A DNA stretch of 52,370 nt from an uncultured Owenweeksia sp. (lineage in GTDB: Bacteria; Bacteroidota; Bacteroidia; Flavobacteriales; Schleiferiaceae): contig CAKZRR010000013.1 in the NCBI GenBank assembly GCA_937146805.1, positions 1 to 52,370 of the forward strand, read 5' to 3'. The position numbers and the translations under genes were made by a program. Of the stretch, positions 41,527-52,370 are shown piece by piece; the stretch's first letter is position 1; each line of letters begins with the position of its first letter. The notes beneath the pieces were generated by a model that saw only the letters and a program-made list of their open reading frames with translations, was not told the origin of the DNA and searched no databases.

Positions 41527-41964
41527 ATGGCAAAAGAAGTAAGCGCAATTATTAAGCTTCAAGTAAGAGGTGGCGCTGCCAATCCTGCTCCACCGGTAGG
41601 CCCTGCATTAGGTGCTAAAGGTGTGAACATCATGGAGTTTTGCAAGCAATTTAATGCTCGTACCCAAGATAAACAAGGTAAGGTTTTACCAGTTTTAATT
41701 ACGGTGTACGCTGATAAATCGTTTGAGTTTATCATCAAAACTCCTCCCGCAGCAGTGCAGTTAATGGAGGCAGCAAAAATTAAAAAAGGATCCCCACAAA
41801 GTAATCTACAAAAGGTAGGTAAAGTAACTTGGGAACAAGTAGGAGCAATAGCCGAAGATAAAATGGCTGATTTAAATGCTTTTACACCTGAGTCGGCTAT
41901 GCGTATGGTGGCAGGTACTGCCCGTAGTATGGGATTAACCGTAACAGGGCCAAAACCCTTTTAA
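41527..41964 (+). CDS. rplK: 50S ribosomal protein L11
   Basis: 145 residues, full length. [21 protein letters not shown] is the L11 start; TPPAAVQLM and the C-terminal RNA-binding GTARSMG follow. It forms the base of the L7/L12 stalk at the GTPase centre. Confidence 0.97.
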   Translation: MAKEVSAIIKLQVRGGAANPAPPVGPALGAKGVNIMEFCKQFNARTQDKQGKVLPVLITVYADKSFEFIIKTPPAAVQLMEAAKIKKGSPQSNLQKVGKVTWEQVGAIAEDKMADLNAFTPESAMRMVAGTARSMGLTVTGPKPF

Positions 41965-41975
41965 ATTTGTAAGTG

Positions 41976-42665
41976 ATGGCTGTAATAGGTAAGAAAAGAA
42001 AAGAAGTTTTAACAAAACTAGATAGCAATAAGCAATATAGCTTAACAGATGCTAGTGGTTTGGTAAAAGAAGTTAGCACTACAAAATTCGATGCTTCAGT
42101 TGATTTAGCGGTACGTTTAGGAGTTGATCCGCGTAAAGCAAATCAAATGGTAAGAGGGGTAGTAACCCTTCCTCATGGAACTGGTAAAGATGTAAAGGTA
42201 TTGGCTTTGGTAACTCCAGATAAGGAGCAAGAAGCTAAAGATGCGGGTGCAGACTTTGTAGGTTTGGATGAGTTTATCGAAAAAATTAAAGGTGGCTGGA
42301 CTGATGTAGACGTAATTGTAACCATGCCAAGTGTAATGGGGAAAATTGGTCCATTAGGTAGAGTTTTAGGCCCACGTGGTTTGATGCCTAACCCTAAAAC
42401 GGGTACGGTAACTATGGATGTTAAGAAAGCGGTATCTGAAGTAAAGGCGGGTAAAATTGACTTTAAAGTAGATCGTTACGGAATTATCCATGCCTGTGTT
42501 GGTAAGGTTTCTTTTGAGCAAGAAAAGATCAAAGAAAATGCAGAGGAGTTACTTAAAACGTTACTTCGTTTGAAACCTTCTGCATCTAAAGGAAATTATA
42601 TTAGAAGCATTAATATGAGCAGCACTATGAGCCCAAGCATTAGCATTGAGCCTAAATCGGTGTAA
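41976..42665 (+). CDS. rplA: 50S ribosomal protein L1
   Basis: 229 residues, starting [10 protein letters not shown] at the ATG 11 bp after rplK; a GTG codon directly before it is not needed. L1 signatures are seen in [35 protein letters not shown] and the DYRY-type [14 protein letters not shown]. Forms the L1 stalk. Confidence 0.96.
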   Translation: MAVIGKKRKEVLTKLDSNKQYSLTDASGLVKEVSTTKFDASVDLAVRLGVDPRKANQMVRGVVTLPHGTGKDVKVLALVTPDKEQEAKDAGADFVGLDEFIEKIKGGWTDVDVIVTMPSVMGKIGPLGRVLGPRGLMPNPKTGTVTMDVKKAVSEVKAGKIDFKVDRYGIIHACVGKVSFEQEKIKENAEELLKTLLRLKPSASKGNYIRSINMSSTMSPSISIEPKSV

Positions 42666-42694
42666 CCCTCATCCTTAGTAAAAGACTTTGAAAA

Positions 42695-43216
42695 ATGACA
42701 AAAGAAGAAAAAAATAAAGCAATAGATCACCTTAGCGAAGTACTTACTGGTACTGAGATTTTGTATGTAGCCGATATTTCGGGTTTAAATGCAGAACAGA
42801 CTAGTACGCTTCGTAGACTTTGCTTTAAGAATAATATTGGATTAAGCGTTGTGAAAAACACCCTTCTTAAGAAGGCAATGGAGCGCTCGGATAAGGAATT
42901 TGAAGACCTTTATCCAATCCTTAAAGGAAATACTAGTATCATGGTTTCTGATACAGGTAATGCACCCGCTAAACTTATTAAAGAGTTTAGAAAGAAGGCT
43001 GAAAAGCCATTATTGAAGGGAGCTTATGTACAGGAATCAGTTTATGTTGGTGACGAAAACCTAGAAGCATTAGCGGCACTTAAATCTAAGTCCGAGCTTA
43101 TTGGTGAAGTTATTGGCTTGTTGCAATCTCCTGCCAAAAACGTTGTTTCTGCCCTACAAAGCGGAAAGAATACTTTGGGTGGTCTGTTAAAGACTTTAGA
43201 GGAACGCGCAGCGTAA
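42695..43216 (+). CDS. rplJ: 50S ribosomal protein L10
   Basis: 173 residues. L10 fold with NAEQTSTLRR, VVKNTLLKKAM and the C-terminal helix that holds L7/L12 dimers. The gap to rplA is only 29 bp, so an L10 autoregulatory leader, if any, lies inside rplA. Confidence 0.95.
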   Translation: MTKEEKNKAIDHLSEVLTGTEILYVADISGLNAEQTSTLRRLCFKNNIGLSVVKNTLLKKAMERSDKEFEDLYPILKGNTSIMVSDTGNAPAKLIKEFRKKAEKPLLKGAYVQESVYVGDENLEALAALKSKSELIGEVIGLLQSPAKNVVSALQSGKNTLGGLLKTLEERAA

Positions 43217-43287
43217 TTATTTTGTACGTACTCAGCTTCCACAAGGCGTAGTTATATTTTATTTAAATTTTAAAAAAGAATACCGAA

Positions 43288-43665
43288 ATGGCGGATATTA
43301 AAGAACTAGGAGACCAATTGGTAAACCTAACAGTAAAGGAAGTAAGCGAATTAGCTGATTATTTAAAAGAGGAGCATGGTATTGAGCCTGCTGCTGCAGC
43401 TGTTGCTGTTGCTGGTCCTGCTGCTGGTGGCGATGCTGCTGGTGGTGAAGAAAAAACCGAGTTTGACGTAATCCTTAAGGCTGCAGGTGGATCTAAACTT
43501 GCCGTAGTAAAGTTAGTTAAAGAACTTACTGGCTTAGGTCTTAAAGAAGCTAAAGGACTTGTAGATGGTGCTCCAAGCCCACTTAAAGAAGGAGTAGCAA
43601 AAGACGAGGCGGATGCACTTAAGTCTCAGTTAGAAGAGGCAGGTGCAGAAGTAGAGATCAAGTAA
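43288..43665 (+). CDS. rplL: 50S ribosomal protein L7/L12
   Basis: 125 residues. N-terminal dimer domain, a flexible hinge rich in Ala and Gly (about 35-52), and the C-terminal domain with [42 protein letters not shown]. It recruits translation factors. A strong hairpin follows, before rpoB. Confidence 0.96.
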   Translation: MADIKELGDQLVNLTVKEVSELADYLKEEHGIEPAAAAVAVAGPAAGGDAAGGEEKTEFDVILKAAGGSKLAVVKLVKELTGLGLKEAKGLVDGAPSPLKEGVAKDEADALKSQLEEAGAEVEIK

Positions 43666-43692
43666 GATACTCTATACTGCTTAACCCGTTAA

Positions 43693-43738
43693 GGTTTAGG
43701 TCTGTAAGCGAAAGCTTATAGGCCTAAACCCTTTTGTG
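43693..43738 (+). terminator. strong hairpin between rplL and rpoB (terminator/attenuator)
   Basis: A 17-bp stem from 43693-43709 to 43714-43730, with two G-T pairs, closed by a GAAA tetraloop, followed by CTTTTGTG. In other bacteria partial termination at this place sets the ratio of L7/L12 to RNA polymerase beta; the same use is likely here. The T run is short, as expected for partial termination. Confidence 0.75.
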
Positions 43739-43764
43739 TTTTATTTAACTTTATTTCTATCCAA

Positions 43765-46700
43765 ATGTCCAAAAACCCAGTCACAAAAAATCTTGAGCAA
43801 AGGGTAAACTTTGCCTCCATCAAAAATGCCTTTGATTATCCCGATTTTTTGGATATTCAATTGAGATCGTTTCACGATTTTTTCCAACTTGACACCAAAC
43901 CTGATGATAGAAGCGATGAAGGTTTATACAAAACCTTTTGTGAAAACTTCCCCATTACGGATGCCAGAAACCAATTTGTATTGGAATTTCTGGACTACTT
44001 TGTAGATCCTCCGCGTTACAGCGAAGAAGAATGTATTGAAAGAGGGTTGACATTTAGTGTACCTCTAAAAGCAAGACTGAAATTATATTGTACCGATCCC
44101 GAGCACGAAGACTTTGAAACGATTGTGCAGGATGTGTATTTAGGTACAATTCCTTATATGACCCCCCGTGGTACCTTTATTGTAAATGGTGCCGAAAGAG
44201 TAGTGGTTTCACAACTTCACCGTTCGCCTGGTGTATTTTTTGGACAAAGTTACCACGCCAATGGTACCAAGTTGTACTCTGCTCGTATTATTCCTTTTAA
44301 AGGATCATGGATTGAATTTGCTACAGACATTAACAGTGTAATGTATGCTTATATCGATCGTAAAAAGAAATTACCGTTAACCACTTTGCTTAGAGCAATT
44401 GGTTACGAAAGAGATAAAGATATTCTTGAGATTTTTAACCTGGCAGAAGAAATTAAGGTTTCTAAATCAGGATTGAAAAAAGTATTGGGCCGTAAACTAG
44501 CGGCACGTGTACTTAAAACTTGGGTAGAAGATTTTGTGGATGAGGATACTGGAGAAGTAGTATCTATTGAACGTAATGAGGTGGTGCTTGACCGTGATAC
44601 GGTTTTAGAGAAAGACCACATGGAAGAGATTTTGGAAGCGGACGTTCAAGCTATTCTTTTGCATAAAGAAGATATTGAAGCGAGTGAGTTTTCAATTATT
44701 CACAATACTTTACAAAAAGATCCAACCAATTCTGAAAAAGAAGCAGTAGAACATATTTATAGACAATTGCGTAATGCTGAGCCGCCAGATGTTGAAACGG
44801 CAAGAGGTATTATTGACAAATTGTTCTTTTCAGAGCAACGCTACAACTTAGGAGAAGTAGGTCGTTACCGATTAAACAAAAAGTTAGGACTTAATGTTGA
44901 AAACGATGTTCAGGTATTAACCAAAGAGGACATCTTAAACATTATTAAATATTTAATTGAGTTGATTAACTCTAAAGCTGAAGTGGATGATATTGACCAC
45001 TTGAGTAATCGTAGAGTTAGAACGGTAGGAGAGCAGCTGGCTAACCAATTTGGTGTAGGTTTAGCGCGTATGGCGCGTACCATTCGTGAGCGCATGAATG
45101 TGCGTGATAATGAGGTGTTTACACCTATCGATTTGATTAATGCTAAAACGCTTTCATCGGTTATTAACTCCTTTTTTGGAACTAACCAACTTTCTCAGTT
45201 TATGGATCAAACCAATCCATTGGCCGAGATTACGCATAAGCGTAGATTATCAGCCCTAGGACCTGGTGGTTTATCAAGAGAAAGAGCGGGTTTTGAGGTA
45301 CGTGATGTACACTATACACACTACGGACGTTTATGCCCTATTGAAACACCAGAAGGACCGAACATTGGTTTGATTTCTTCGATGTGTGTGTACTCTAAGG
45401 TAAATAAAATGGGTTTCTTAGAAACTCCTTACCGTAAGGTGGTAGAAGGAAAGGTGGATGTGATGAACGTTCCAGATTATCTATCAGCCGAAGAGGAAGA
45501 AGAAAAAGTAATTGCCCAAGCCAATGCACCTATTGATGGCGAAGGAAACTTTTTAAATGATAAAGTAAAGGCGCGTGATGAAGCCGATTATCCATTAATT
45601 GAGCCAAGTAAAATTGACTTTATGGATGTATCTCCTAATCAGATTGCTTCTATTTCGGCTTCGTTAATTCCATTTTTGGAGCATGATGATGCCAACCGTG
45701 CTTTGATGGGATCTAACATGATGCGCCAGGCAGTTCCATTGTTGCGCCCACAAGCACCGATAGTTGGTACAGGCTTAGAAGGAAGAGTAGCTTCAGATAG
45801 TCGTGTATTAATTAACGCGGAGGGTAACGGAACGGTTGAGTACGTAGATGCCGAAAAGATTACTATTAATTACGAGCGTACTGATACCGAAAGGTTGGTG
45901 AGCTTTGAAGAAGATAGCAAGACCTATAACTTGGTGAAGTTTAGAAAAACAAACCAAGGGACTTGTATCAATATTAAGCCAATTGTAGCGCTAGGTGAGT
46001 CTGTTAGAAAAGGACAGGTACTTTGCGAAGGTTATGCTACAGAAGGCGGAGAACTAGCGTTGGGAAGAAACATGCAAGTAGCCTTTATGCCTTGGAAAGG
46101 GTATAACTTTGAGGATGCTATTGTGATTTCGGAACGCGTAGTTCGTGATGATATTTTCACTTCTATTCATATTGATGAGTATTCATTGGATGTTAGAGAT
46201 ACCAAGCTTGGAGCGGAAGAGCTGACTTCGGATATTCCGAATGTAAGTGAAGAAGCCACTAAGGACTTGGATGAAAATGGAATTATCCGTGTAGGTGCAG
46301 AAGTGAAAGCAGGTGATATTTTAATTGGAAAGATTACTCCAAAAGGAGAATCAGATCCAACACCTGAAGAAAAACTTTTACGTGCCATTTTTGGTGACAA
46401 AGCAGGTGATGTTAAAGATGCTTCTTTAAAAGCGTCACCATCTTTAATGGGTGTGGTAATTAACAAAAAGTTATTTGCTCGCTCGGTTAAAGATAAAAAG
46501 GCAAGAGCTTTAGATAAGGAAGAATTGGAGAAACTGGAGGACGACTACAACATGAAGTTGGAGACGATTCGTCAAAGATTCTTAGACAAATTAAACATTT
46601 TGGTAGCGGGTAAAACCAGCCAAGGCGTTAAAAATGATTTGAATGAGGATGTGATTCCTAAAGGAACCAAGTTTACCCAAAAAATACTTAACAGTATTGA

Positions 46701-47589
46701 TGATTACACGCGTATTACCTTGGGAACATGGACTACAGACGCGGAGAAGAACGACTTGATTTCAACTTTAATTCATAACTACAAAATTAAGGTAAGCGAC
46801 TTGCTTGGTATTTACAAGCGTTCAAAGTTTGCCATTAGTATTGGAGATGAGTTGCCAGCAGGTATTGTAAAAATGGCCAAAGTTTACATCGCCAAAAAGC
46901 GTAAGCTTAAGGTGGGTGATAAAATGGCAGGACGCCACGGAAACAAGGGTATTGTTGCCAAAATTGTACGTGACGAAGACATGCCGTTCTTAGAAGATGG
47001 AACTCCAGTGGATATCGTATTGAATCCGCTAGGTGTACCTTCTCGTATGAACATCGGTCAGATTTACGAAACCGTATTAGGTTGGGCCGGTAAAAAGTTG
47101 GGTAGAAAATATGCTACGCCAATTTTTGATGGTGCCTCTATTGATGATATCAACAAGTTTACCGAAGAAGCAGGAGTGCCTCAATTTGGTCATACACATC
47201 TTTACGATGGTGGTACTGGAGAGAGATTCCACCAAGCAGCCTCGGTAGGTGTGATTTACATGCTTAAGCTGGGTCACATGGTAGATGATAAGATGCACGC
47301 ACGTTCTATAGGACCGTACTCATTAATTACACAACAACCATTGGGTGGTAAAGCTCAGTTTGGTGGTCAGCGTTTTGGTGAGATGGAAGTTTGGGCACTA
47401 GAGGCTTTTGGAGCTTCTAATATTTTACGCGAAATTTTGACTGTAAAGTCGGATGATGTTGTAGGAAGAGCCAAAACTTACGAAACCATTGTAAAAGGTG
47501 AGCCAATGCCCGAACCTGGAATTCCAGAGTCGTTTAATGTATTGCTTCACGAGCTCAATGGTCTTGGTTTGAAGATTACCTTGGATTAA
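43765..47589 (+). CDS. rpoB: DNA-directed RNA polymerase subunit beta
   Basis: 1274 residues. Hallmarks: [19 protein letters not shown] in the N-terminal part, the rifampicin-region [58 protein letters not shown], and the C-terminal [18 protein letters not shown]. It forms one pincer of the RNA polymerase with the beta-prime subunit encoded next. Its codon use is uniform with the genes around it. Confidence 0.98.
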   Translation: MSKNPVTKNLEQRVNFASIKNAFDYPDFLDIQLRSFHDFFQLDTKPDDRSDEGLYKTFCENFPITDARNQFVLEFLDYFVDPPRYSEEECIERGLTFSVPLKARLKLYCTDPEHEDFETIVQDVYLGTIPYMTPRGTFIVNGAERVVVSQLHRSPGVFFGQSYHANGTKLYSARIIPFKGSWIEFATDINSVMYAYIDRKKKLPLTTLLRAIGYERDKDILEIFNLAEEIKVSKSGLKKVLGRKLAARVLKTWVEDFVDEDTGEVVSIERNEVVLDRDTVLEKDHMEEILEADVQAILLHKEDIEASEFSIIHNTLQKDPTNSEKEAVEHIYRQLRNAEPPDVETARGIIDKLFFSEQRYNLGEVGRYRLNKKLGLNVENDVQVLTKEDILNIIKYLIELINSKAEVDDIDHLSNRRVRTVGEQLANQFGVGLARMARTIRERMNVRDNEVFTPIDLINAKTLSSVINSFFGTNQLSQFMDQTNPLAEITHKRRLSALGPGGLSRERAGFEVRDVHYTHYGRLCPIETPEGPNIGLISSMCVYSKVNKMGFLETPYRKVVEGKVDVMNVPDYLSAEEEEEKVIAQANAPIDGEGNFLNDKVKARDEADYPLIEPSKIDFMDVSPNQIASISASLIPFLEHDDANRALMGSNMMRQAVPLLRPQAPIVGTGLEGRVASDSRVLINAEGNGTVEYVDAEKITINYERTDTERLVSFEEDSKTYNLVKFRKTNQGTCINIKPIVALGESVRKGQVLCEGYATEGGELALGRNMQVAFMPWKGYNFEDAIVISERVVRDDIFTSIHIDEYSLDVRDTKLGAEELTSDIPNVSEEATKDLDENGIIRVGAEVKAGDILIGKITPKGESDPTPEEKLLRAIFGDKAGDVKDASLKASPSLMGVVINKKLFARSVKDKKARALDKEELEKLEDDYNMKLETIRQRFLDKLNILVAGKTSQGVKNDLNEDVIPKGTKFTQKILNSIDDYTRITLGTWTTDAEKNDLISTLIHNYKIKVSDLLGIYKRSKFAISIGDELPAGIVKMAKVYIAKKRKLKVGDKMAGRHGNKGIVAKIVRDEDMPFLEDGTPVDIVLNPLGVPSRMNIGQIYETVLGWAGKKLGRKYATPIFDGASIDDINKFTEEAGVPQFGHTHLYDGGTGERFHQAASVGVIYMLKLGHMVDDKMHARSIGPYSLITQQPLGGKAQFGGQRFGEMEVWALEAFGASNILREILTVKSDDVVGRAKTYETIVKGEPMPEPGIPESFNVLLHELNGLGLKITLD

Positions 47590-47620
47590 TCACTTTAGTA
47601 CGAATTTAATTTCCGGTCAA

Positions 47621-50600
47621 ATGTCTTTAAGGAAAAACGATAAAAATAATTACAATAGTAACTTCAAAAGCATCACCATTAGCTTGGCATCGCCCGAGTT
47701 TTTGTTGGAGCGTTCGCATGGCGAAGTACTGAAGCCCGAAACCATTAATTACCGTACACACAAGCCAGAAAGAGATGGTTTGTTTTGTGAACGAATTTTT
47801 GGTCCTGTAAAAGATTACGAATGTGCTTGTGGTAAGTACAAGCGTATCCGCTACAAGGGTATTGTGTGCGATCGATGTGGAGTAGAAGTAACAGAGAAAA
47901 AAGTACGTAGAGAGCGTGTAGGCCACATCAACTTGGTAGTGCCTGTAGCACATATTTGGTACTTTAAGTCTTTACCCAATAAAATTGGTTACTTGCTAGG
48001 ATTGCCTACCAAAAAGCTCGATATGATTATCTATTACGAGCGTTATGTAGTAGTGCAAGCTGGTAATGCTACGCACCCTGATGGTACTCCACTAAATTAT
48101 ATGGAGTACCTTACGGAAGAGGAGTATTTAGAGAGCTTAGAGCGCCTACCAAATGATAATAATTATTTGGATGATACCGATCCTAATAAGTTTATCGCTA
48201 AAATGGGAGCGGAAGCTTTAATTGAGCTTTTAGCCCGTTTAGATTTAGACCAACTATCCTACGACTTACGTCACAAAGCCAATACCGAAACTTCACAACA
48301 GCGTAAGCAAGAGGCTTTAAAAAGACTACAAGTAGTAGAAGCATTTAGAGATGCTAATACCCGTTTAGAAAACCGTCCGGAGTGGATGATTGTTAAAGTT
48401 GTACCAGTAATTCCTCCAGAATTGCGCCCATTGGTACCGCTAGACGGAGGTCGTTTTGCAACCTCTGATTTGAATGACCTTTACCGTAGAGTGATTATCC
48501 GTAACAATCGTTTAAAAAGATTGGTAGAGATAAAAGCGCCTGAGGTGATTTTACGTAACGAGAAGCGTATGCTTCAAGAAGCAGTAGATTCATTGTTTGA
48601 CAACACCCGTAAATCGAGTGCTGTTAAAACCGATAGTAACCGTGCACTTAAATCACTTTCTGATTCATTGAAAGGTAAGCAAGGTCGTTTCCGTCAAAAC
48701 CTTTTAGGTAAAAGGGTTGATTACTCGGCTCGTTCGGTAATTGTAGTAGGGCCAGAGTTGAAATTACATGAGTGCGGTTTGCCTAAAAACATGGCAGCGG
48801 AACTATTTAAGCCTTTCATCGTTCGTAAGTTAATCGAGCGTGGTATCGTGAAAACGGTAAAATCGGCTAAAAAAATTATTGATAAAAGAGAGCCCGTAGT
48901 TTGGGATATTTTGGAAAACGTGATGAAAGGGCATCCGGTACTACTAAACCGTGCACCAACACTTCACCGTTTGGGTATCCAATCTTTCCAACCTAAACTT
49001 ATCGAGGGTAAAGCTATTCAATTACACCCCTTAGTGTGTACTGCATTTAATGCAGATTTTGATGGTGACCAAATGGCGGTACACTTGCCATTAGGAGCCG
49101 CAGCTATTTTAGAGGCGCAGGTATTAATGTTGGCTTCGCACAACATTTTGAACCCAGCTAATGGTTCGCCTATTGCCGTACCTTCTCAGGATATGGTTTT
49201 GGGATTGTACTATATGACTAAAGTACAGCAAGATCCCAACACCAAAGGAGCAGGTCTTACTTTTTATTCTGATGAGGAAGTTCAAATTGCTTACAATGAA
49301 GGACGCTTAAACTTAAATGCTAAAATTAAAGTAAGAGCCCGTGTAAGAGCTGAAGATGGTGGTTTAACCATGAAGGTGATTGAATCGTCCGTAGGTAGAG
49401 TATTGTTTAATCAAGTGGTGCCAGAAACGGTACCTTTTATTAACGAAGTACTTACTAAAAAGGCTTTGCGTGAGATTATCTCTGATATATTAAAGCAAAC
49501 AGACATCCCTACTACCGCCAAGTTTTTGGACGATATGAAGGGATTAGGATATGGAAACGCTTTCCGTGGAGGTCTATCTTTCTCCTTGGGTGATATCATC
49601 ATTCCAGAAGAAAAAGAAACGTTGGTAAGTGATGCCGAAACTCAGATTGAAGGCATCCTATCTAGCTATAACATGGGTTTAATTACCAATAACGAACGTT
49701 ATAATCAGGTAATTGATGTATGGACAAATACCAATGCCCGTCTTACGGAGCGTGCTATGCACCATTTAATTAGCGATAGACAAGGGTTTAACCCAATCTA
49801 TATGATGCTTGATTCTGGTGCTCGTGGATCTAAAGAACAGATTCGTCAGCTGTCGGGTATGCGTGGTTTGATGGCCAAGCCTCAAAAATCGGGTTCTGCA
49901 GGTGGCGAGATTATTGAAAATCCAATTATCTCTAACTTTAAGGAAGGCCTGTCTATTCTGGAGTATTTTATTTCTACACACGGTGCCCGTAAAGGACTAG
50001 CAGATACTGCTCTTAAAACGGCTGATGCAGGTTACTTAACACGTAGATTGGTAGATGTAGCACAGGATGTAATTATCAATGTAGATGATTGTGGAACGTT
50101 GCGCGGACTGGAAGTATCGGCATTAAAGAAAAACGAAGAAGTGGTAGAGCCACTTTACGATAGAATTTTAGGTAGAACTACCTTGTTTGATGTAATTGAT
50201 CCGGTAAGCGGAGAGGTATACGCAAATTCAGGTGATTTGGTTGAGGATGATGCCGCGCGCAAAATCGAAAACTCACCTATAGAAATGGTAGAAGTACGCT
50301 CGGCACTTACTTGTGAAGCGCCTCGTGGAATTTGTGCCAAATGTTACGGACGAAATCTTAGTACCAACAAAATGGTACAAAAAGGAGAGGCCGTTGGTGT
50401 AATTGCTGCTCAATCTATTGGAGAACCAGGTACACAGCTTACCCTTCGTACTTTCCACGTAGGGGGTACTGCTGGTAACGTTGCAGAAGAATCGAGCATC
50501 AGAGCCAAATTTGACGGTAGAATTGAGTTTGAAGAATTACGTACCGTAAAAGGAGAAGATGCAGACGGAAATGAAGCGCAAATTGTAATTGGCCGTACGG

Positions 50601-51919
50601 CTGAGATGAAGCTTATTGACGAGAAAACCGGTATCAACTTAGCTACTAACAATGTTCCTTACGGATCATTTATTAGAGTTACGGATAAGCAGGTGCTTAA
50701 AAAGGGCGATATAATTTGTGACTGGGATCCGTACAACGCAGTTATTATTTCGGAAACAGCGGGTTCTATTAAGTTTAACGACATTGAGCAAGGTGTGACC
50801 TATCGAGTGGAAACGGATGAACAAACCGGTTTCATGGAGAAAGTAATTTCTGAAACGCGTAGTAAGAAAATGATTCCTACTATTGCTATTGTAGATAAGG
50901 ACTCTAATGAGTTGAAACAATATACTTTACCAGTAGGTGCGCATATTATTGTAGAAGAAGGCGAGAAGATTAAAGCGGGTAAAATTCTGGTAAAAATTCC
51001 ACGTAAGTCAGCCAAGTCGGGTGATATTACTGGAGGTTTACCGCGTGTTACCGAGCTTTTTGAAGCACGTAATCCATCTAACCCTGCCGTAGTTTCTGAA
51101 ATTGACGGTGTGGTATCGTACGGAAAAATTAAGCGTGGTAATCGTGAGATTATTGTAGAAAGCAGAACAGGAGAAATCAAGAAATACTTGATTAACCTGA
51201 GCAAGCAAATCCTAGTACAAGAAAATGATTTTGTACGTGCAGGTTTGCCACTTTCGGATGGCGCTATTACTCCAGCCGATATTTTATCTATTCAAGGTCC
51301 TAACAAGGTTCAAGAGTACTTGGTAAATGAGGTACAAGAAGTATATCGTTTACAAGGGGTGAAGATTAACGATAAGCACTTTGAGGTTGTAGTACGCCAG
51401 ATGATGCGTAAAGTACGTATACAAGATCCAGGTGATACTATCTTCTTAGAGAACCAGCTTATTCACAAAGCAGACTTTATCGAAGAGAATGATGCTATGT
51501 ACGGAATGAAAGTCGTAGAAGACGCAGGAGAATCTGAAAACCTTAAACCAGGGCAGCTAGTATCTCCACGTGAACTTCGTGATGAAAATTCTTTACTAAG
51601 AAGAGAAGATAAGAATCAAGTAACTGCACGTGATGTACAACCAGCTACTGCTTCTCCTATCCTTCAAGGTATTACAAGAGCATCGCTACAGACTAAGTCA
51701 TTTATCTCTGCAGCATCTTTCCAAGAGACAACAAAAGTACTTAACGAAGCTGCTGTAAGCGGTAAGATAGATTACTTAGAAGGTCTTAAAGAAAATGTAA
51801 TTGTAGGTCATAAAATTCCAGCTGGTACAGGTATGCGTCGTTATGATGACATTCTTGTAGGTAGCAAGGAAGATCTAGCAAATATGATGCAAGAAAAGCA
51901 AGAAGTAAACTATAACTAG
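47621..51919 (+). CDS. rpoC: DNA-directed RNA polymerase subunit beta-prime
   Basis: 1432 residues. The N-terminal zinc site has Cys68, Cys70, Cys83 and Cys86; the active-site Mg loop is [10 protein letters not shown] at about 476-486; the second zinc site is in [16 protein letters not shown] near 900. The C-terminal ~180 residues are a normal RpoC end ([44 protein letters not shown]). However, leucine codons change at about 51360: 0 of 14 are TTG or CTG downstream, against 6 of 13 in the ~180 codons before. See findings. Confidence 0.97.
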   Translation: MSLRKNDKNNYNSNFKSITISLASPEFLLERSHGEVLKPETINYRTHKPERDGLFCERIFGPVKDYECACGKYKRIRYKGIVCDRCGVEVTEKKVRRERVGHINLVVPVAHIWYFKSLPNKIGYLLGLPTKKLDMIIYYERYVVVQAGNATHPDGTPLNYMEYLTEEEYLESLERLPNDNNYLDDTDPNKFIAKMGAEALIELLARLDLDQLSYDLRHKANTETSQQRKQEALKRLQVVEAFRDANTRLENRPEWMIVKVVPVIPPELRPLVPLDGGRFATSDLNDLYRRVIIRNNRLKRLVEIKAPEVILRNEKRMLQEAVDSLFDNTRKSSAVKTDSNRALKSLSDSLKGKQGRFRQNLLGKRVDYSARSVIVVGPELKLHECGLPKNMAAELFKPFIVRKLIERGIVKTVKSAKKIIDKREPVVWDILENVMKGHPVLLNRAPTLHRLGIQSFQPKLIEGKAIQLHPLVCTAFNADFDGDQMAVHLPLGAAAILEAQVLMLASHNILNPANGSPIAVPSQDMVLGLYYMTKVQQDPNTKGAGLTFYSDEEVQIAYNEGRLNLNAKIKVRARVRAEDGGLTMKVIESSVGRVLFNQVVPETVPFINEVLTKKALREIISDILKQTDIPTTAKFLDDMKGLGYGNAFRGGLSFSLGDIIIPEEKETLVSDAETQIEGILSSYNMGLITNNERYNQVIDVWTNTNARLTERAMHHLISDRQGFNPIYMMLDSGARGSKEQIRQLSGMRGLMAKPQKSGSAGGEIIENPIISNFKEGLSILEYFISTHGARKGLADTALKTADAGYLTRRLVDVAQDVIINVDDCGTLRGLEVSALKKNEEVVEPLYDRILGRTTLFDVIDPVSGEVYANSGDLVEDDAARKIENSPIEMVEVRSALTCEAPRGICAKCYGRNLSTNKMVQKGEAVGVIAAQSIGEPGTQLTLRTFHVGGTAGNVAEESSIRAKFDGRIEFEELRTVKGEDADGNEAQIVIGRTAEMKLIDEKTGINLATNNVPYGSFIRVTDKQVLKKGDIICDWDPYNAVIISETAGSIKFNDIEQGVTYRVETDEQTGFMEKVISETRSKKMIPTIAIVDKDSNELKQYTLPVGAHIIVEEGEKIKAGKILVKIPRKSAKSGDITGGLPRVTELFEARNPSNPAVVSEIDGVVSYGKIKRGNREIIVESRTGEIKKYLINLSKQILVQENDFVRAGLPLSDGAITPADILSIQGPNKVQEYLVNEVQEVYRLQGVKINDKHFEVVVRQMMRKVRIQDPGDTIFLENQLIHKADFIEENDAMYGMKVVEDAGESENLKPGQLVSPRELRDENSLLRREDKNQVTARDVQPATASPILQGITRASLQTKSFISAASFQETTKVLNEAAVSGKIDYLEGLKENVIVGHKIPAGTGMRRYDDILVGSKEDLANMMQEKQEVNYN

Positions 51920-51950
51920 TACCTATTGTACTAACAGTATAGTTAGATAT

Positions 51951-51987
51951 AAAATCCCGTTTGACTTTTTTGTCAAACGGGATTTTT
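51951..51987 (+). terminator. rpoC intrinsic terminator
   Basis: AAAATCCCGTTTGAC at 51951-51965 pairs perfectly with GTCAAACGGGATTTT at 51972-51986, with a loop of six T, then a T run. One of the strongest terminators in the window. Confidence 0.9.
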
Positions 51988-52064
51988 ATTTTCATTGAGT
52001 ATGTAAACAGCATTTTGACTAAGTAATACACTACTATCAGTACAAAGTGGTAAGGTTTTTATTC

Positions 52065-52080
52065 CGCTTTCGCGAAAGCG
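52065..52080. repeat. 16-bp perfect palindrome CGCTTTCGCGAAAGCG
   Basis: A perfect 16-bp palindrome in the 250-bp space between rpoC and the DUF3467 gene. I found no second exact copy in the window; the nearest is CGCTTTAGCGAAAGC at about 30361. Short palindromes with this TTTCGCGAAA core are known to be frequent in some flavobacterial genomes, by my recollection. Nothing else is seen in the gap. Confidence 0.7.
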
Positions 52081-52170
52081 CACCAATCCTTACCTTCACA
52101 ATAGATAAAGTAATGTATGGACATTGCTCACTCCCATAAATTAATTTAAAAATTAATAAAGACACCAATA

Positions 52171-52370
52171 ATGGCAGACGATAAAAAACAAAACCAAAAC
52201 CAGAAGAAAATAAACATAGAGCTTACAGAAGATATGGCTCAGGGTACTTATTCTAATCTAGCAATTATAAATCACTCTGTATCTGAGTTTGTGGTAGATT
52301 TTGTAAATATTATGCCTGGTGTACCTAAAAGTAAGGTGAAATCTAGAATTATTTTAACGCCACAGCATGC
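52171..52370 (+). CDS. DUF3467 family protein, N-terminal part (runs off the window)
   Basis: 66 codons to the window end, starting MADDKKQNQNQKKINIEL. The DUF3467 pattern is clear: a charged start, then GTYSNLAIINHSVSEFVVDFV, IMPGVPKSKVKSRIILTPQHA. In Bacteroidota this small gene commonly follows rpoC. The role is not known. Three leucines, none TTG or CTG, agree with the codon use of the rpoC end. Confidence 0.9.
   Translation, partial: MADDKKQNQNQKKINIELTEDMAQGTYSNLAIINHSVSEFVVDFVNIMPGVPKSKVKSRIILTPQH

Overview
The window comes from an AT-rich member of the Bacteroidota, most likely the order Flavobacteriales. This rests on -7 elements of the TAnnTTTG type before several genes, a type IX secretion (T9SS) sorting domain on a secreted hydrolase, a two-gene transketolase, heterodimeric methylmalonyl-CoA mutase with MeaB, a DUF3822-rsmD pair, and the order tRNA-Thr/Tyr/Gly/Thr-tuf-tRNA-Trp-secE-nusG-rplKAJL-rpoBC-DUF3467. 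I cannot name a genus.

Layout. 1-4.3 kb: a small lipoprotein gene between two copies of a 92-bp repeat, a DinB-like protein, a UmuD-like protease without UmuC, an NlpC/P60 peptidase and a thiolase. 4.3-9.9 kb: a PgpH-type c-di-AMP phosphodiesterase, tRNA-His, and a transketolase operon with a von Willebrand A gene between its two subunits. 10.3-15.9 kb: a glycosyltransferase, an orphan solute-binding lipoprotein, MepB, TfoX-like, a heptose-phosphate isomerase/kinase pair and an acyltransferase. 16-20.6 kb: a T9SS-exported hydrolase, a RecD-like helicase, and a trio ending in rsmD. 20.6-22.3 kb is a debris zone with a partial copy of meaB, a broken hydrolase gene and a TPR lipoprotein. 22.3-30.1 kb is the methylmalonyl-CoA block: meaB, ybaB, two diverged secreted paralogues, mutB, a DUF559 nuclease cassette with structured inverted ends, and mutA. 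30.2-38.6 kb holds FtsB/DivIC-like, an ABC exporter, an AGCS symporter, a four-repeat helix-hairpin-helix protein, an acyl-CoA dehydrogenase, rpsU, xerC and hpf. 38.6-52.4 kb is the translation/transcription core cluster, ending inside a DUF3467 gene.

How the genes work together. MutA, MutB and MeaB interconvert succinyl-CoA and methylmalonyl-CoA and maintain the cobalamin enzyme; the thiolase and acyl-CoA dehydrogenase add acyl-CoA metabolism. GmhA and HddA would feed heptose into envelope glycans. The last 14 kb is growth-related and nearly all on the + strand.

Most unusual observations: the DUF559 cassette at about 28216-28774, whose ends fold into palindromes and are inverted copies of one another; the recombination debris at 20672-20960; an abrupt change in leucine codon use in the last ~180 codons of rpoC followed by a 16-bp palindrome, suggesting a recombination or assembly joint; and a tRNA-His whose acceptor stem has two T-T oppositions. 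No CRISPR array, rRNA gene, complete insertion sequence or phage was seen.
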